In this document: piece by piece, positions 29,355 through 38,634 of the stretch
How the letters are laid out: the number at the start of each line of letters is the position of its first letter
Position numbering within the stretch: position 1 is the first letter of the stretch
Assembly: GCF_018402175.1 (NCBI RefSeq)
Contig: NZ_JAGYJK010000017.1
Coordinates: 248,001-312,000 of the forward strand
Source: Yoonia sp.
GTDB lineage: Bacteria > Pseudomonadota > Alphaproteobacteria > Rhodobacterales > Rhodobacteraceae
Length of the DNA: 64,000 bases
Reading direction: 5' to 3'
Notes under the pieces: generated by a model
The model's input: the letters and a program-made list of their open reading frames with translations, nothing else
The model's database searches: none
Told to the model about the DNA's origin: nothing
Made by a program: the position numbers and the translations under genes

Positions 29355-29960
29355 ATGCCCATCATCGAAAGCAGCCTTGGCGTGCTGGCACTCTGGGGCG
29401 CTGTCGGCTATCTGCTGGGGTCAATTCCCGGCGGGGTCATCATGGCGCGGCTGATGGGTCTGGGCAATCTGCGCAATATCGGGTCGGGCAATATCGGGGC
29501 GACAAACGTGCTGCGCACCGGCAACAAGAAAGCCGCCGCACTGACCTTGATCTTCGATGCAGGCAAAGGCGCTATCGCCGTGCTGGCCGCGCGCGCGGCA
29601 GCACCCGAAGATGCGGTGCAAATGGCGGCACTCATGGCCTTTATCGGCCATTGCTTTCCGGTCTGGCTCGGTTTCAAGGGCGGCAAGGGGGTGGCCACCT
29701 ATCTGGGCATCCTGCTGGCCTTGGCCTGGCCGATGGGTCTTGCGGCCTGCGGCATCTGGCTCGCCGTGGCGGTGGTCACGCGCTATTCGTCACTGGCGGC
29801 ACTGGTCGCGGCTGGCTGGATTCCGGTGGTGATGGCGTTTGCAGGCTATGGTGCGGCCACCGGTCTGGCCGCCTGCCTTGGCCTGCTGATCTATGCGCGC
29901 CACTGGGGCAATATCGCGCGATTGCGCGCGGGGACCGAAGGCAAGATCGGGGCGAAATAA
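29355..29960 (+). CDS. plsY: Glycerol-3-phosphate acyltransferase PlsY
   Basis: 201-residue integral membrane enzyme that transfers acyl groups from acyl-phosphate to glycerol-3-phosphate, the first step of phospholipid synthesis. Conserved loops are GSIPGG, GSGNIGATN and FKGGKGVATYLG. It starts at the base after the pyrC' stop (TAA then ATG), so it is the last gene of the pyrB operon. It converges with gshA across a terminator-like element. Confidence 0.94.
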   Translation: MPIIESSLGVLALWGAVGYLLGSIPGGVIMARLMGLGNLRNIGSGNIGATNVLRTGNKKAAALTLIFDAGKGAIAVLAARAAAPEDAVQMAALMAFIGHCFPVWLGFKGGKGVATYLGILLALAWPMGLAACGIWLAVAVVTRYSSLAALVAAGWIPVVMAFAGYGAATGLAACLGLLIYARHWGNIARLRAGTEGKIGAK

Positions 29961-29963
29961 CCC

Positions 29964-29996
29964 CATCTTCCGAGCCGAAATATCCCCGCCGGAGGC
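29964..29996 (-). terminator. Terminator-like dispersed element, copy 2
   Basis: Contains CATCTTCCGAG, three variable bases, then AAATATCCCCGCCGGAGGC. Read on the minus strand it is the GC hairpin followed by ATATTT, 22 bases after the stop of gshA. The 11-base distal block CATCTTCCGAG is shared exactly with the element at 59178-59210. Conservation therefore extends beyond what a terminator needs. Confidence 0.65.
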
Positions 29997-30018
29997 AGCA
30001 AGCGCGCAGCGCACAGCC

Positions 30019-31389
30019 CTAATAGCTATAGTCCGTATAAATCCGGTCCAGATCACCGGCCCAATCGCCGTGATAATGGTCCAGCAAATCATCCGCAGGC
30101 GTCTTGCCGGTCTCGACGGTTTCTTTCAGCGCATTCAGGAAATGCGTCTCGTCAGGGACCAGCCCACCGGCACCGGGCAGGGCGCGGGCTTTCAGGCCAG
30201 CCTCTGAAATCGCCACGACCTCGCGCGCCAGCGCATGCATGTCGATCCCTTCGACCTGCGCCTGCAAACCGTCCACCGATGCGGCGACGCGCAAGGCATC
30301 GCGCTGTGCGGCGGTCCAATGCTTGCACAGATCCCATGCCGCATCCAGCGCGGTCTGGTCATACATCAGCCCCGTCCAGAACGCAGGCAGCGCGCACAAC
30401 CTGCGCCACGGGCCGCCATCCGCACCGCGCATTTCGATATATTGCTTCATGCGCGCTTCGGGGAAAACGGTGGTCAGGTGATCGGCCCAGTCGGACATGC
30501 GCGGCTTTTCACCGGGCAATGCAGGCAATTCACCGCGCAGGAAATCGCGGAACGACATGCCCAAAGCGTCGATATATTTACCGTCGCGATACACAAAATA
30601 CATCGGCACATCGAGAACCCATTGCACCCAGGCCTCGAACCCGAAACCTTCTTCAAAGATGAATGGCACCATGCCGGTGCGTGCCGCATCCAGATCACGC
30701 CAGATCCGGGCGCGCCATGATTTATGACCGTTGGGCTTGCCTTCGAAAAACGGCGAATTGGCAAAAAGCGCGGTTGCCACGGGCTGCAGGGCCACGCCGA
30801 CCCGCATTTTCTGCACCATGTCCGATTCCGACCCGAAATCAAGGTTGACCTGCACCGTGCAGGTCCGGCGCATCATCGCCGTGCCCATCGTGCCGACCGA
30901 TTGCATGTAGCGGTCCATCAGCTGATAGCGCCCCTTGGGCATCAGCGGCATTTCCTCATGGGTCCAGACGGGGGCGGCGCCCAGACCGATGAATTTCACG
31001 CCGATTTCATCGGACACGGCCTTGACCTCGGCCAGATGGCTGTTCACCTCGTCGCAGGTCTGGTGGATGGTCTCAAGCGGGGCGCCCGACAATTCCAGCG
31101 CGCCGCCCGGTTCAAGGCTGACATTGGCGCCGTCCTTGGTCAGGCCGATGATCTTGCCATCTTCTTCCACGCGGTCCCAGGCGAACCGGCTGTGCAACGC
31201 CTCCAGCACCGCCTTGATCGACCGCGCGCCATCATAGGGCAAGGGTTGCAGTGTATCGGCGCAATAGCCGAATTTTTCATGCTCGGTGCCGATGCGCCAT
31301 TCGTCTTTGGGTTTGCAGCCCTTGGCCAGCAATTCGGCCAATTGGTCGTGATGTTCGATCGGGCCGCCGCCGGTTTGGGGAATAGACAT
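30019..31389 (-). CDS. gshA: Glutamate-cysteine ligase (class II, plant type)
   Basis: First step of glutathione synthesis. The 456-residue protein belongs to the GCS2-like family found in alphaproteobacteria and plants. Visible features are WRIGTEHEKFGY near the N-terminus (Mg/glutamate site), LEPGGALELSGAPL, and RRTCTVQVNLDF. I chose the ATG at 31389 (MSIPQTGGGPIEHHDQL). Glutathione also feeds the formaldehyde pathway encoded at 51.6 kb and 63.3 kb. The upstream hypothetical and GNAT genes run in the same direction with short gaps. Confidence 0.94.
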   Translation of the reverse strand: MSIPQTGGGPIEHHDQLAELLAKGCKPKDEWRIGTEHEKFGYCADTLQPLPYDGARSIKAVLEALHSRFAWDRVEEDGKIIGLTKDGANVSLEPGGALELSGAPLETIHQTCDEVNSHLAEVKAVSDEIGVKFIGLGAAPVWTHEEMPLMPKGRYQLMDRYMQSVGTMGTAMMRRTCTVQVNLDFGSESDMVQKMRVGVALQPVATALFANSPFFEGKPNGHKSWRARIWRDLDAARTGMVPFIFEEGFGFEAWVQWVLDVPMYFVYRDGKYIDALGMSFRDFLRGELPALPGEKPRMSDWADHLTTVFPEARMKQYIEMRGADGGPWRRLCALPAFWTGLMYDQTALDAAWDLCKHWTAAQRDALRVAASVDGLQAQVEGIDMHALAREVVAISEAGLKARALPGAGGLVPDETHFLNALKETVETGKTPADDLLDHYHGDWAGDLDRIYTDYSY

Positions 31390-31403
31390 CGGGAAGGCTC
31401 CGT

Positions 31404-31967
31404 TCAAAGATCAAGGGTCATATCCGTGACCTGCACCAGCGCATCCGTCAATGCAAGAGAGGACGCGCACGCGACCAGATCACAACAAGCGCATCCGGTG
31501 TGCGCGAAAGCACATCCAGCACCGCTACCGGTCTTGATCCCGGGCAGGCCCGCAAAGACATCGAACAACGCATCCGCGCCAGCGGCATTGATCGGAATGG
31601 CGATCCGCTGGCCGCCGATACCGGTCAATATCCAGCTGGGGTCGGGATAGCTGCGAGGGTCAAGTGCGACCTCGGTCAGATCGTCCAGATCAAGGATACC
31701 CCCGTCAAGCGGGCCGAAATAGGCAAGCCTGCGTTCGCGCAGCTGCACCACCCCCGGCCCTTCGCCATCCTGCGCAAAGCGCGCGCGCTGCACGGCGGCA
31801 AAGCCCCAACCCAGCCCGATGACCCCCAGCAGATAGCCCAGCCAGACTGTAACACCCGCCGCGTTCAGCCCCCACCACAGGCCAAACAACGCCAGTGCGG
31901 CGGCCGCCAGCACCTCGCGCCAGCGCCAGAAAAAGGCGCGCGCCTCGGGGCGGAAAAAATCAGCCAT
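31404..31967 (-). CDS. Hypothetical membrane protein with a probable 3' frameshift
   Basis: The open frame from the ATG at 31967 encodes 187 residues: two membrane segments (about 20-62), then a beta-rich domain resembling small PH-like membrane proteins (LRERRLAYFGPLDGGILDLD). After GLPGIK the frame becomes Cys-rich and unlike the rest. Dropping one base at about 31529-31540 switches to PVAVLDVLSRTPDALVVIWS and a stop at 31448. That ending is far more protein-like and gives 172 residues. I read the native gene as 31448-31967 with a one-base insertion. Function unknown. It overlaps the end of the GNAT gene by 8 bases. Confidence 0.65.
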   Translation of the reverse strand: MADFFRPEARAFFWRWREVLAAAALALFGLWWGLNAAGVTVWLGYLLGVIGLGWGFAAVQRARFAQDGEGPGVVQLRERRLAYFGPLDGGILDLDDLTEVALDPRSYPDPSWILTGIGGQRIAIPINAAGADALFDVFAGLPGIKTGSGAGCAFAHTGCACCDLVACASSLALTDALVQVTDMTLDL

Positions 31968-32800
31968 GCACCACCTGTGGTTCTGCGTGCAGCACGATTG
32001 CAAATGTCCCGATCCGGCGGAACCCGATCGCTTGATACGCTGTGCTGGCTGCGGCAGAGGCCGCGAACAGGATCGCACGGGTCACACCGGCCGCGCGCGC
32101 CTGCGCCAGATGCAGCGCCACCGCCCGCCGCGCCAGACCGTGCGACCGCAAGTCCGGCGGCGTATAAACCCCGCCAATCTGCACCGCATCGGGCAGGACC
32201 GCGTTAAACCCTGTCATCGCCACGGGCGTGTCGCCATCAAACAGCACCCTGTGGCTGTCCGCCGCAAGATAGCTGTCGATATCCTTGATCGCCGTTGCGT
32301 CCACATCACTCTCCTGGCCCAGCATCGTCTCTAACAGATAGGCACGCCGCCAGCGGATCACCAGATCGCGCGGCGCATCGGCCAGCGGGCGCAGGGTAAA
32401 ACCGGCGGTATCGGGCATGACCAGACCGGTCAGGGGCAAGGTCGTAATGCGGCTCTGTCGTTGCATGGCCTGCTGCCTGTTCCAGACCCAATGCGGCGCG
32501 CAGGCCGGTGACCTGTCCCGCCTCGCCCAGAATCGCGGCAACCCGGCTGCCCTGCATGGCAGCGCGCAGGTCGGCCCAAGGTTGCGAGGGGCAGACCGGA
32601 AACAGAAAACCGCCATCGGTCATGGCCGCGACATCGGTGATCGCGCCACCGGCCTTGCGCAGCCAGAACGCCATCGCGCGCGGATGGCCACCCGCCATGC
32701 CGTGCCTGTGCAGGTTCGCCAGCGGAAACATCGCAATCGGCAGATGATGGTGCAGAAATCCTGCGACCTCGGCTCTGTCGGCCAGCGTCGCGCGGATCAT
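31960..32800 (-). pseudogene. GNAT-family N-acetyltransferase, frameshifted
   Basis: The N-terminal half (ATG at 32800, MIRATLADRAEVAGFLHHH) and the C-terminal half (VYTPPDLRSHGLARRAVALHLAQARAAG is the acetyl-CoA binding region) are in different frames. The switch is at the G run 32433-32436. Removing one G joins PHYDLA to LTGLVMPDTAGF and gives a 279-residue protein with a complete GNAT fold. The start overlaps the rsmE stop (ATGA). Substrate unknown. Confidence 0.75.
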
Positions 32801-33519
32801 CCCCAGTCGCCCAAGGCCTGCTGCCACAGTGTCAGCGCCGCCACCGCCGCCGTATCAGCGCGCAGGATGCGGGGGCCAAGGCTGACCGCATGGGCAAAGG
32901 GCAAGGCGCGCAGCTTGTCGCGTTCGGCGGGGGAAAACCCGCCTTCGGGGCCGATCAGGATGGCCCAAGGGCCACGGATCGCGGGCAGGCGCACCGGCGC
33001 GCCGATGGCGGTTTCATCGCAGAACATCAGCTGCCGGTCCTTGGGCCAATCCGCCAGCAGCCGGTCAATTTTCACCAGATCATCGACGGGGGGCACAAAG
33101 GTGCCGCCGCATTGTTCAGACGCCTCTACCGCATGGGCTTGTAGTTTATCCTGCCGGATGCGGTTGGCGGCTTGGGTAAACGCGGTCTGCACGGGGATAA
33201 TCCGCGCCGCCCCCAGTTCCACCGCTTTTTCCACGATAAAGGCCGTACGTTCCTTGCGGATCGGGGCAAAGACCAGCCACAGATCGGGCGGGGTTTGCAA
33301 GGGGCGGGTCTGCGCCTGACAGGCCAGCACGCCGCCCTTGTTGCCCGCCTTTTCGACGACCGCATCCCATTCGCCATCACGGCTGTTGATCAATGACAGC
33401 ACGTCACCCGCCGCCAGCCGCATCACCCCGAACAGGTAATGCGCCTGATCACGGTTCAGCGGAACCGATTGCCCTACCCCCAAGGGGTGATCTACATAAA
33501 GCCGGACCTTGGATGCCAT
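32797..33519 (-). CDS. rsmE: 16S rRNA m3U1498 methyltransferase RsmE
   Basis: SPOUT-class methyltransferase modifying U1498 of 16S rRNA. The 240-residue protein has an N-terminal PUA-like domain (VRLYVDHPLGVGQSV) and the SPOUT knot motifs LIGPEGGFS and LGPRILRADTA. I prefer the ATG at 33519 (MASKVRLYV); an ATG at 33531 adds four residues and would abut the ubiA start. The gene is head to head with ubiA, leaving no independent promoter space. The long open frame upstream of it lies antisense to ubiA and is not coding. Confidence 0.93.
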   Translation of the reverse strand: MASKVRLYVDHPLGVGQSVPLNRDQAHYLFGVMRLAAGDVLSLINSRDGEWDAVVEKAGNKGGVLACQAQTRPLQTPPDLWLVFAPIRKERTAFIVEKAVELGAARIIPVQTAFTQAANRIRQDKLQAHAVEASEQCGGTFVPPVDDLVKIDRLLADWPKDRQLMFCDETAIGAPVRLPAIRGPWAILIGPEGGFSPAERDKLRALPFAHAVSLGPRILRADTAAVAALTLWQQALGDWG

Positions 33520-33531
33520 GAAGCGGATCAT

Positions 33532-34497
33532 ATGACCCAAAATCCCCGGATGCCAGAGCCTGCGGGCCGTGTCGCCGATGCCGTACGCGGAAACTGGGTG
33601 GACCGGTTGGCGCCTGCGCGCACGCGGCCCTATCTGCGGCTGTCGCGCGCGGACCGGCCGATTGGCACTTGGCTGCTTTATCTGCCCTGCCTCTGGGCGC
33701 TGGCGCTGGCGGTGCTGGTGACAGGGCGTTTCGACAGCTTTGCCGTCTGGATCATCGCAGGCTGCGGGATCGGGGCGTTTCTGATGCGTGGCGCGGGGTG
33801 TACATGGAACGACATCACCGACCGCGACATCGACGGATCGGTGGCGCGCACAAGGTCGCGGCCGATTCCTTCTGGCCAGACCAGCGTCAAGGCGGCGGTG
33901 ATCTGGATGATCGCGCAGGCGCTGGTGGCCTTTGGCATCCTGATCACCTTTCCGCCTGCAGCGATTGTGCTGGGCATCCTCGCGCTGTTGCCGGTCGCGG
34001 TCTATCCTTTCGCCAAACGGTTCACATGGTGGCCGCAGGTGTTTCTGGGGCTCGCGTTCAACTGGGGCGCGCTGCTGGGCTGGGGCGCGCATACCGGCAG
34101 CATCGGGGCGGCGCCTGTCGTGCTGTATCTGGCGGGGATCAGCTGGACGCTGTTTTACGACACGATCTATGCCTATCAGGACGCCGAGGATGACGCGCTG
34201 ATCGGCGTGAAATCCACCGCGCGGCTGTTTGGCGATAACGCGCGCTGGTGGTTGCGGCTGTTTCTGGCGCTGACGGTGATTCTGTTCGGGGCGGCGGTGG
34301 TGCTGGCCACGCAGGACCGGTCGGTCCTGTCGCTGGTTGTGGCCTTGGGCGGGCCTTTGGCGATGGGCGGGCATCTGGCATGGCAGTTGCACCGCTTCGA
34401 TGCAGATAACAATGAAGGGCTTTTGCGCATTTTCCGGTCAAACCGCGATGCCGGCCTGATCCCTCTGCCGTTTTTCGCCGTGGCCTTTTTGGTATGA
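33532..34497 (+). CDS. ubiA: 4-hydroxybenzoate polyprenyltransferase UbiA
   Basis: Membrane prenyltransferase attaching the isoprenoid chain to 4-hydroxybenzoate in ubiquinone synthesis. The 321-residue protein with about eight membrane helices has both Asp-rich motifs: NDITDRDIDG (from N93) and YAYQDAEDDALIGVKS. I chose the ATG at 33532 (MTQNPRMPEPAG). A longer frame exists upstream but overlaps rsmE antisense. The promoter must lie in the 5' part of rsmE. Confidence 0.94.
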   Translation: MTQNPRMPEPAGRVADAVRGNWVDRLAPARTRPYLRLSRADRPIGTWLLYLPCLWALALAVLVTGRFDSFAVWIIAGCGIGAFLMRGAGCTWNDITDRDIDGSVARTRSRPIPSGQTSVKAAVIWMIAQALVAFGILITFPPAAIVLGILALLPVAVYPFAKRFTWWPQVFLGLAFNWGALLGWGAHTGSIGAAPVVLYLAGISWTLFYDTIYAYQDAEDDALIGVKSTARLFGDNARWWLRLFLALTVILFGAAVVLATQDRSVLSLVVALGGPLAMGGHLAWQLHRFDADNNEGLLRIFRSNRDAGLIPLPFFAVAFLV

Positions 34498-34553
34498 TTG
34501 AACACCCCGACCACAGGGCCTATGCAGGACCGGGACAAAAGAAACGGGATTGA

Positions 34554-36467
34554 ATGCGCCTTTCTGCCATTTTCATACGGATCATCGCCTTCAGTGTCGC
34601 GGCTGCCGGATCGGTCGCCGCCGCACAGCTAACGGTCGCCACGGTCGAGGACCGGTCGGTCGATGCCGTGCGCCAGACGCTGGCCGAAAACGGGCATGAG
34701 TGGGCCAATGTCCTGGGCGACGGGTTGCAGGTGATCCTCGAAGGCACCGCGCCCACCGAGGCTGGGCGCTTTCGCGCAATATCAGCGGCTGGCGGGGTCG
34801 TCGATGCCAGCCGCGTGATCGACAATTTGTCGGTCGCGGATGCTGCGGATTTTGCACCACCCGAATTCAAGATCGAGATCCTGCGCAATGACAGCGGTGT
34901 GTCGCTGATCGGCCTGATCCCTGCCAGCACCAACCGGGACGCATTGGCGCGCCGCATCACGCGAATAGCAGACGGGCAAGGCGTGGCAGACCTGCTGGAA
35001 ACCGGCGATTACCCAACGCCCCCGACATGGCGTGCCGCCGTTGATTTCGCGATTGTCGCGCTGGAAATGCTGCCGCGTTCCAAGATTTCGGTCACCGCGG
35101 ACCGGGTCACCATCAGTGGTATCGCCGATAATCTGACCGATAAACGCAGGCTCGAGGCCGCCCTTGCCCGCAGCAGGCCCGATGGCGTGCGGCTGGCGCT
35201 GGAAATCAACGCGCCGCGGCCCGTGATCTCGCCCTTCACGGCGCGGTTCATTCTGGACGCAGACGGCGCGCGGTTCGATGCTTGCGCCGTCGATACCGTC
35301 GAAGCCCGCGCGCTGATCGTGAACGCGGCGACCATCGCCGGGCTGGAAGGCCGCGTGACCTGCACGCTGGCCCTTGGCGCGCCGTCGCAGGATTGGGGCC
35401 AGGCGGTCGCACTGGCCATTGACGCCCTGCACAAAGTGGGAGGCGGCACCGTGACGTTGACCGACACCGACGTCATTCTGGTCGCCCTGCCTGGGACCGA
35501 ACAGGGCGTATTTGACAATGCCATAGGCGAGCTTGAAAACAGCATGCCTGATGTCTTTGCCCTGACCGCCCAATTGCCCGCGCTGCCCGATGATCAAGCC
35601 GCTGGCCCACCGCAATTCACCGCCACGCTCAGCCCCGAAGGCCATGTCCAGCTGCGCGGCCGGATGCCCGACGACCTGACCAATATGGTGGCCGAAAATT
35701 TCGCCACCGCCAAATTCGGTCAGCGCAATATCACCATGCGCACCCGCGTCGTCGACGACCTGCCCGCCGGTTGGTCTGTCCGCGTCCTTGCCGGGATCGA
35801 GGCGCTGTCGGAACTGTCCAATGGCATTGTCGTCGTCGAGCCGCAGACAATCACAGTTCGCGGCAACACAGGCAACGAAACCGCCACCGCCGAAATATCG
35901 CGGCTGATGATCGACAAACTGGGGCGATCGGCCGATTTCGACCTGGACATCGCCTATGTCGAGGCGCTGGACCCGATCGCCGCCCTGCCGACGCCCGAGC
36001 AATGCATCGCCCAGATCATTGCCATGACCGACGGGCGCAAGATCACCTTTGATCCCGGCTCTGCCAGCATCACAGCCGCCGCCCAGCCGGTGATCGACGA
36101 TATCGCCGAGGTCTTGCGCCTTTGCGGTGACCTGCCGATCCGGGTGGCCGGTTACACCGACAGCCAGGGCCGCGAGGCAATGAACCTGCGCCTGTCGCAA
36201 GACCGCGCCGATGCCGTGCTGACCGCCCTGCGCGCCCGCCGCGTGCCGGTGTCCACATTCGAGGCCGTGGGCTACGGCATCGCGGATCCGATTGCCGACA
36301 ATGCGACCGAAGAAGGCCGCGAAGCGAACCGCCGGATCGAATTCAGCCTGATCCTGCCCGAGGACGCAGACGCCGTCACCGATGAAACCCTGCCCGAAGC
36401 GCTTGAAACCGACGCCGAAACCGCCCAAGACGGTGCAGGGGACGACGCGGCAGGGGCGACACAGTGA
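34554..36467 (+). CDS. OmpA-family protein with BON-like repeats
   Basis: 637 residues with a signal peptide (FIRIIAFSVAAAGSVAAA). The central 400 residues contain repeated segments of BON type (for example FTATLSPEGHVQLRGRMPDD and NGIVVVEPQTITVRGNTGN). The C-terminal about 120 residues form the OmpA peptidoglycan-binding domain: DPGSASITAAAQPVIDDIA, VAGYTDSQG, NLRLSQDRADAV. It ends with an acidic Asp/Glu/Ala tail. It is probably anchored to peptidoglycan in the envelope. The stop overlaps the GTG start of the next gene (GTGA). Confidence 0.85.
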   Translation: MRLSAIFIRIIAFSVAAAGSVAAAQLTVATVEDRSVDAVRQTLAENGHEWANVLGDGLQVILEGTAPTEAGRFRAISAAGGVVDASRVIDNLSVADAADFAPPEFKIEILRNDSGVSLIGLIPASTNRDALARRITRIADGQGVADLLETGDYPTPPTWRAAVDFAIVALEMLPRSKISVTADRVTISGIADNLTDKRRLEAALARSRPDGVRLALEINAPRPVISPFTARFILDADGARFDACAVDTVEARALIVNAATIAGLEGRVTCTLALGAPSQDWGQAVALAIDALHKVGGGTVTLTDTDVILVALPGTEQGVFDNAIGELENSMPDVFALTAQLPALPDDQAAGPPQFTATLSPEGHVQLRGRMPDDLTNMVAENFATAKFGQRNITMRTRVVDDLPAGWSVRVLAGIEALSELSNGIVVVEPQTITVRGNTGNETATAEISRLMIDKLGRSADFDLDIAYVEALDPIAALPTPEQCIAQIIAMTDGRKITFDPGSASITAAAQPVIDDIAEVLRLCGDLPIRVAGYTDSQGREAMNLRLSQDRADAVLTALRARRVPVSTFEAVGYGIADPIADNATEEGREANRRIEFSLILPEDADAVTDETLPEALETDAETAQDGAGDDAAGATQ

Positions 36468-36790
36468 ACAGAACCGAATTCATCATCGCGACGGCAGTCA
36501 TCCTGTTCGTGGCTTTCACGCTGGGGTGGTTCGCCAGCTGGCTGGTCAACCGGTTCACCCGCGTGACCACATCCGAGATCGGCGAATTGGACAAGATGGC
36601 CCAAGCCCTGCATGAAGCCGAGGAAACCCGCGAACAGGCGATCACCTATCTGCAACAGCGCGAAGCCGAGATGACCAACCAGCTGTCCCAGACAGAGGCC
36701 GAATTGCGCGCCGCCATGGATGGCCTGCGCGAAGCCCGCCGCGAGGCCGAGGAACTGCGCAGCTATATCGAACGCCAGCACGCGGGCTGA
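36464..36790 (+). CDS. Hypothetical single-pass protein with coiled coil
   Basis: 108 residues from a GTG start overlapping the stop of the OmpA-family gene. An N-terminal membrane helix (FIIATAVILFVAFTLGWFASW) is followed by a long charged helix (about 40-105, heptad-like Glu/Ala/Leu/Gln pattern) facing the other side. The coupling suggests that it works with the OmpA-family protein in the envelope. I do not recognise the family. Confidence 0.75.
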   Translation: MNRTEFIIATAVILFVAFTLGWFASWLVNRFTRVTTSEIGELDKMAQALHEAEETREQAITYLQQREAEMTNQLSQTEAELRAAMDGLREARREAEELRSYIERQHAG

Positions 36791-36794
36791 CCGG

Positions 36795-37553
36795 ATGCCC
36801 ACGACCCTGATCGTTCTGGCCCACCCCGACCAGCGGTCTTTTAACGCGCAATGGGCGCGGGCCAGTGCGGATGCGAGTGCCGCCCTTGGCCATGATGTGA
36901 TCTGGTCCGATCTTTATGCGCTGGGGTTTGATCCTGCCGAACGGGCCGCGCATTACGACCACCCTGCCGAGATCCCTTTCGATCCACTCAAGGCACAGGC
37001 CCATGCCGCCGCAACCGCCCTGCCAGCGGATGTCGCGGCCGAGGTGGACAAGCTGCGCCGTGCGGACCGGATCATCTTTCACTTTCCGCTGTGGTGGTTT
37101 TCGCCGCCCGCCATGCTCAAAGGTTGGTGCGACCGCGCGCTGGCGCATGGCGCGCTGCATACGACGGCGGAACGGTTCGACACCGGCATGCTGCGGGGCA
37201 AAAAGGCGCTTTTCTGCGTGACCACCGGATCAAGCACCGATGAAAGCGCGCATAACGGCAAGGAAGGCGATGTGACCCTGCTGCTATGGCCGCTGGCCTA
37301 TACATTGCGCTATGTCGGGATGACGGTGGTGCAGCCGGTCTGTGTGCATGGCGTGCATGGCTATCATCGGGGCGAACGTGCCACGGCCCTGGCGGACAGG
37401 CTGGGACAGGTGCTGGAACGGCAGGCCGCGCTGATCGCGGGGTTCGATGCCCTGCCGGAAATCGCCTTCAACGCCGATGCTGATTTTGACGCCAAGGGCC
37501 GGCTGCGCGCGGGCACCCCAAGCGTGACGCCCTTTATCCGGCATGACCCGTAG
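36795..37553 (+). CDS. NAD(P)H quinone oxidoreductase-like flavodoxin-fold protein
   Basis: 252 residues of the flavodoxin-like fold 2 family (NQO1/KefF/MdaB). Motifs: LIVLAHPDQRSFNAQW at the N-terminus (FMN/FAD phosphate loop region) and FHFPLWWFSPPAMLKGWCDR, the family hallmark. The likely reaction is two-electron reduction of quinones using NAD(P)H. The start ATG at 36795 follows the previous stop by 4 bases. A GC-rich inverted repeat (GGTGGGCTTAAGCCCACC) just past the stop could terminate transcription. Confidence 0.88.
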   Translation: MPTTLIVLAHPDQRSFNAQWARASADASAALGHDVIWSDLYALGFDPAERAAHYDHPAEIPFDPLKAQAHAAATALPADVAAEVDKLRRADRIIFHFPLWWFSPPAMLKGWCDRALAHGALHTTAERFDTGMLRGKKALFCVTTGSSTDESAHNGKEGDVTLLLWPLAYTLRYVGMTVVQPVCVHGVHGYHRGERATALADRLGQVLERQAALIAGFDALPEIAFNADADFDAKGRLRAGTPSVTPFIRHDP

Positions 37554-37573
37554 GGTGGGCTTAAGCCCACCTT
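37554..37573. terminator. Palindrome at the convergent gene junction
   Basis: GGGTGGGCTTAAGCCCACCT holds the perfect palindrome GGTGGGCTTAAGCCCACC (37555-37572). It lies immediately after the quinone reductase stop and touches the stop of tsaC on the other strand. It could form a hairpin in both transcripts. No T-tract is evident, so termination is an inference. Confidence 0.5.
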
Positions 37574-38520
37574 ACCTTGGCGCTGCGGCCCGTTTCAGCC
37601 GGTCGTTGATCGCGCGGCCCAGCCCGTGATCGGGGATCGGGGCCACCGCGATGCGTGCAGCCCCCATCGCATCCAGCTGGTGCAGACAGTCGAACAGCCG
37701 TGCTGCCGCCTCAGCCAGATCACCTGCGGGTGACAGGTTCAGATCGGCCTCCATCGCACCAAAACCTAGCATCACCTCGCCATCCTGCCGCGCAGTCGCA
37801 TTCAGCCGGACCCGTCCAACCGGCGCGTAATGCGACAAAAGCTGACCGGGTGACACAGGCGCATCGGGGTTTTCCGACGTGGCCAGCGGCCGCCCCAGAC
37901 AGGCCGCAATCGCTTCGGCCGGGATGCCGCCGGCGCGCAGCAATGTGGGCGCACCAAGACAGGCGACGATGGTGGATTCCAGACCCACGGCACAGGGCCC
38001 GCCATCGACCAGCGCGTCGATCCGGTCGCCCAGACCGTCGCGCACATGGGCGGCTGTCGTGGGGCTGATCCGGCCTGACGGATTGGCCGAAGGTGCCGCC
38101 ACCGGCCCGCCGAAGGCAGCCAGCAAACCCTGCGCCACCTTATGGTCCGGCACCCTGCACCGCGATACTGTCCAGCCCCGCCGTCACCAGCCGCGATATG
38201 CCCGCCTGCGGTCGCAACGGCAGCACCAGCGTCAGCGCGCCGGGCCAGAACACCGCCGCCAGACGTCGCGCATCATCGTTGAAATCGCAGATCGCCTTGG
38301 CGGCAGCGATATCCCCCACATGCACGATCAGCGGATTGAACGATGGCCGCCCTTTGGCCGCGAATATCGCGGCGACCGCCCGGTCATTGCGTGCATCGGC
38401 CCCCAAACCGTAAACGGTTTCGGTCGGAAACGACACCAGCCCGCCCTGCGTCAGGATCTCTGCCGCGCGCGCCAGACCGGCGGCATCGGGCTGCACAAGG
38501 GCCGCACCTCGCGTGCTCAT
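37572..38520 (-). pseudogene. tsaC: L-threonylcarbamoyladenylate synthase (TsaC/Sua5), frameshifted
   Basis: Makes threonylcarbamoyl-AMP for the t6A37 modification of tRNAs reading ANN codons, normally essential. The N-terminal YrdC part (ATG at 38520) has GGLVSFPTETVYGLGADA and KGRPSFNPLIVHV. The second half has VAAPSANPSGRISPTTA and the C-terminal Sua5 domain ending at 37572. The frames part at about 38151-38158, where an extra base separates DSIAV from VPDHKVAQG. Removing it gives a normal 315-residue Sua5. Because loss should be lethal without a second copy, a sequence error is the simplest reading. Confidence 0.9.
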
Positions 38521-38634
38521 GACGTAGCGTTCAGGTTGAAGGGTGACATGGGATGGATAACTTTGACATTTAATCCCCTGCATAGCCGCGGCATCCGCCC
38601 TTGCCAAGCAGACCATTCAGTCGGAGATGTCCAA

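Noticed and set aside
33520..34392. Upstream extension of rsmE on the minus strand
   Set aside because: It is the antisense shadow of ubiA; RsmE has its normal length from 33519.
37879..38634. Long N-terminal extension of the acyl-CoA dehydrogenase
   Set aside because: It is antisense to tsaC, rich in Arg/Pro, and the family N-terminus begins at the ATG at 38635.
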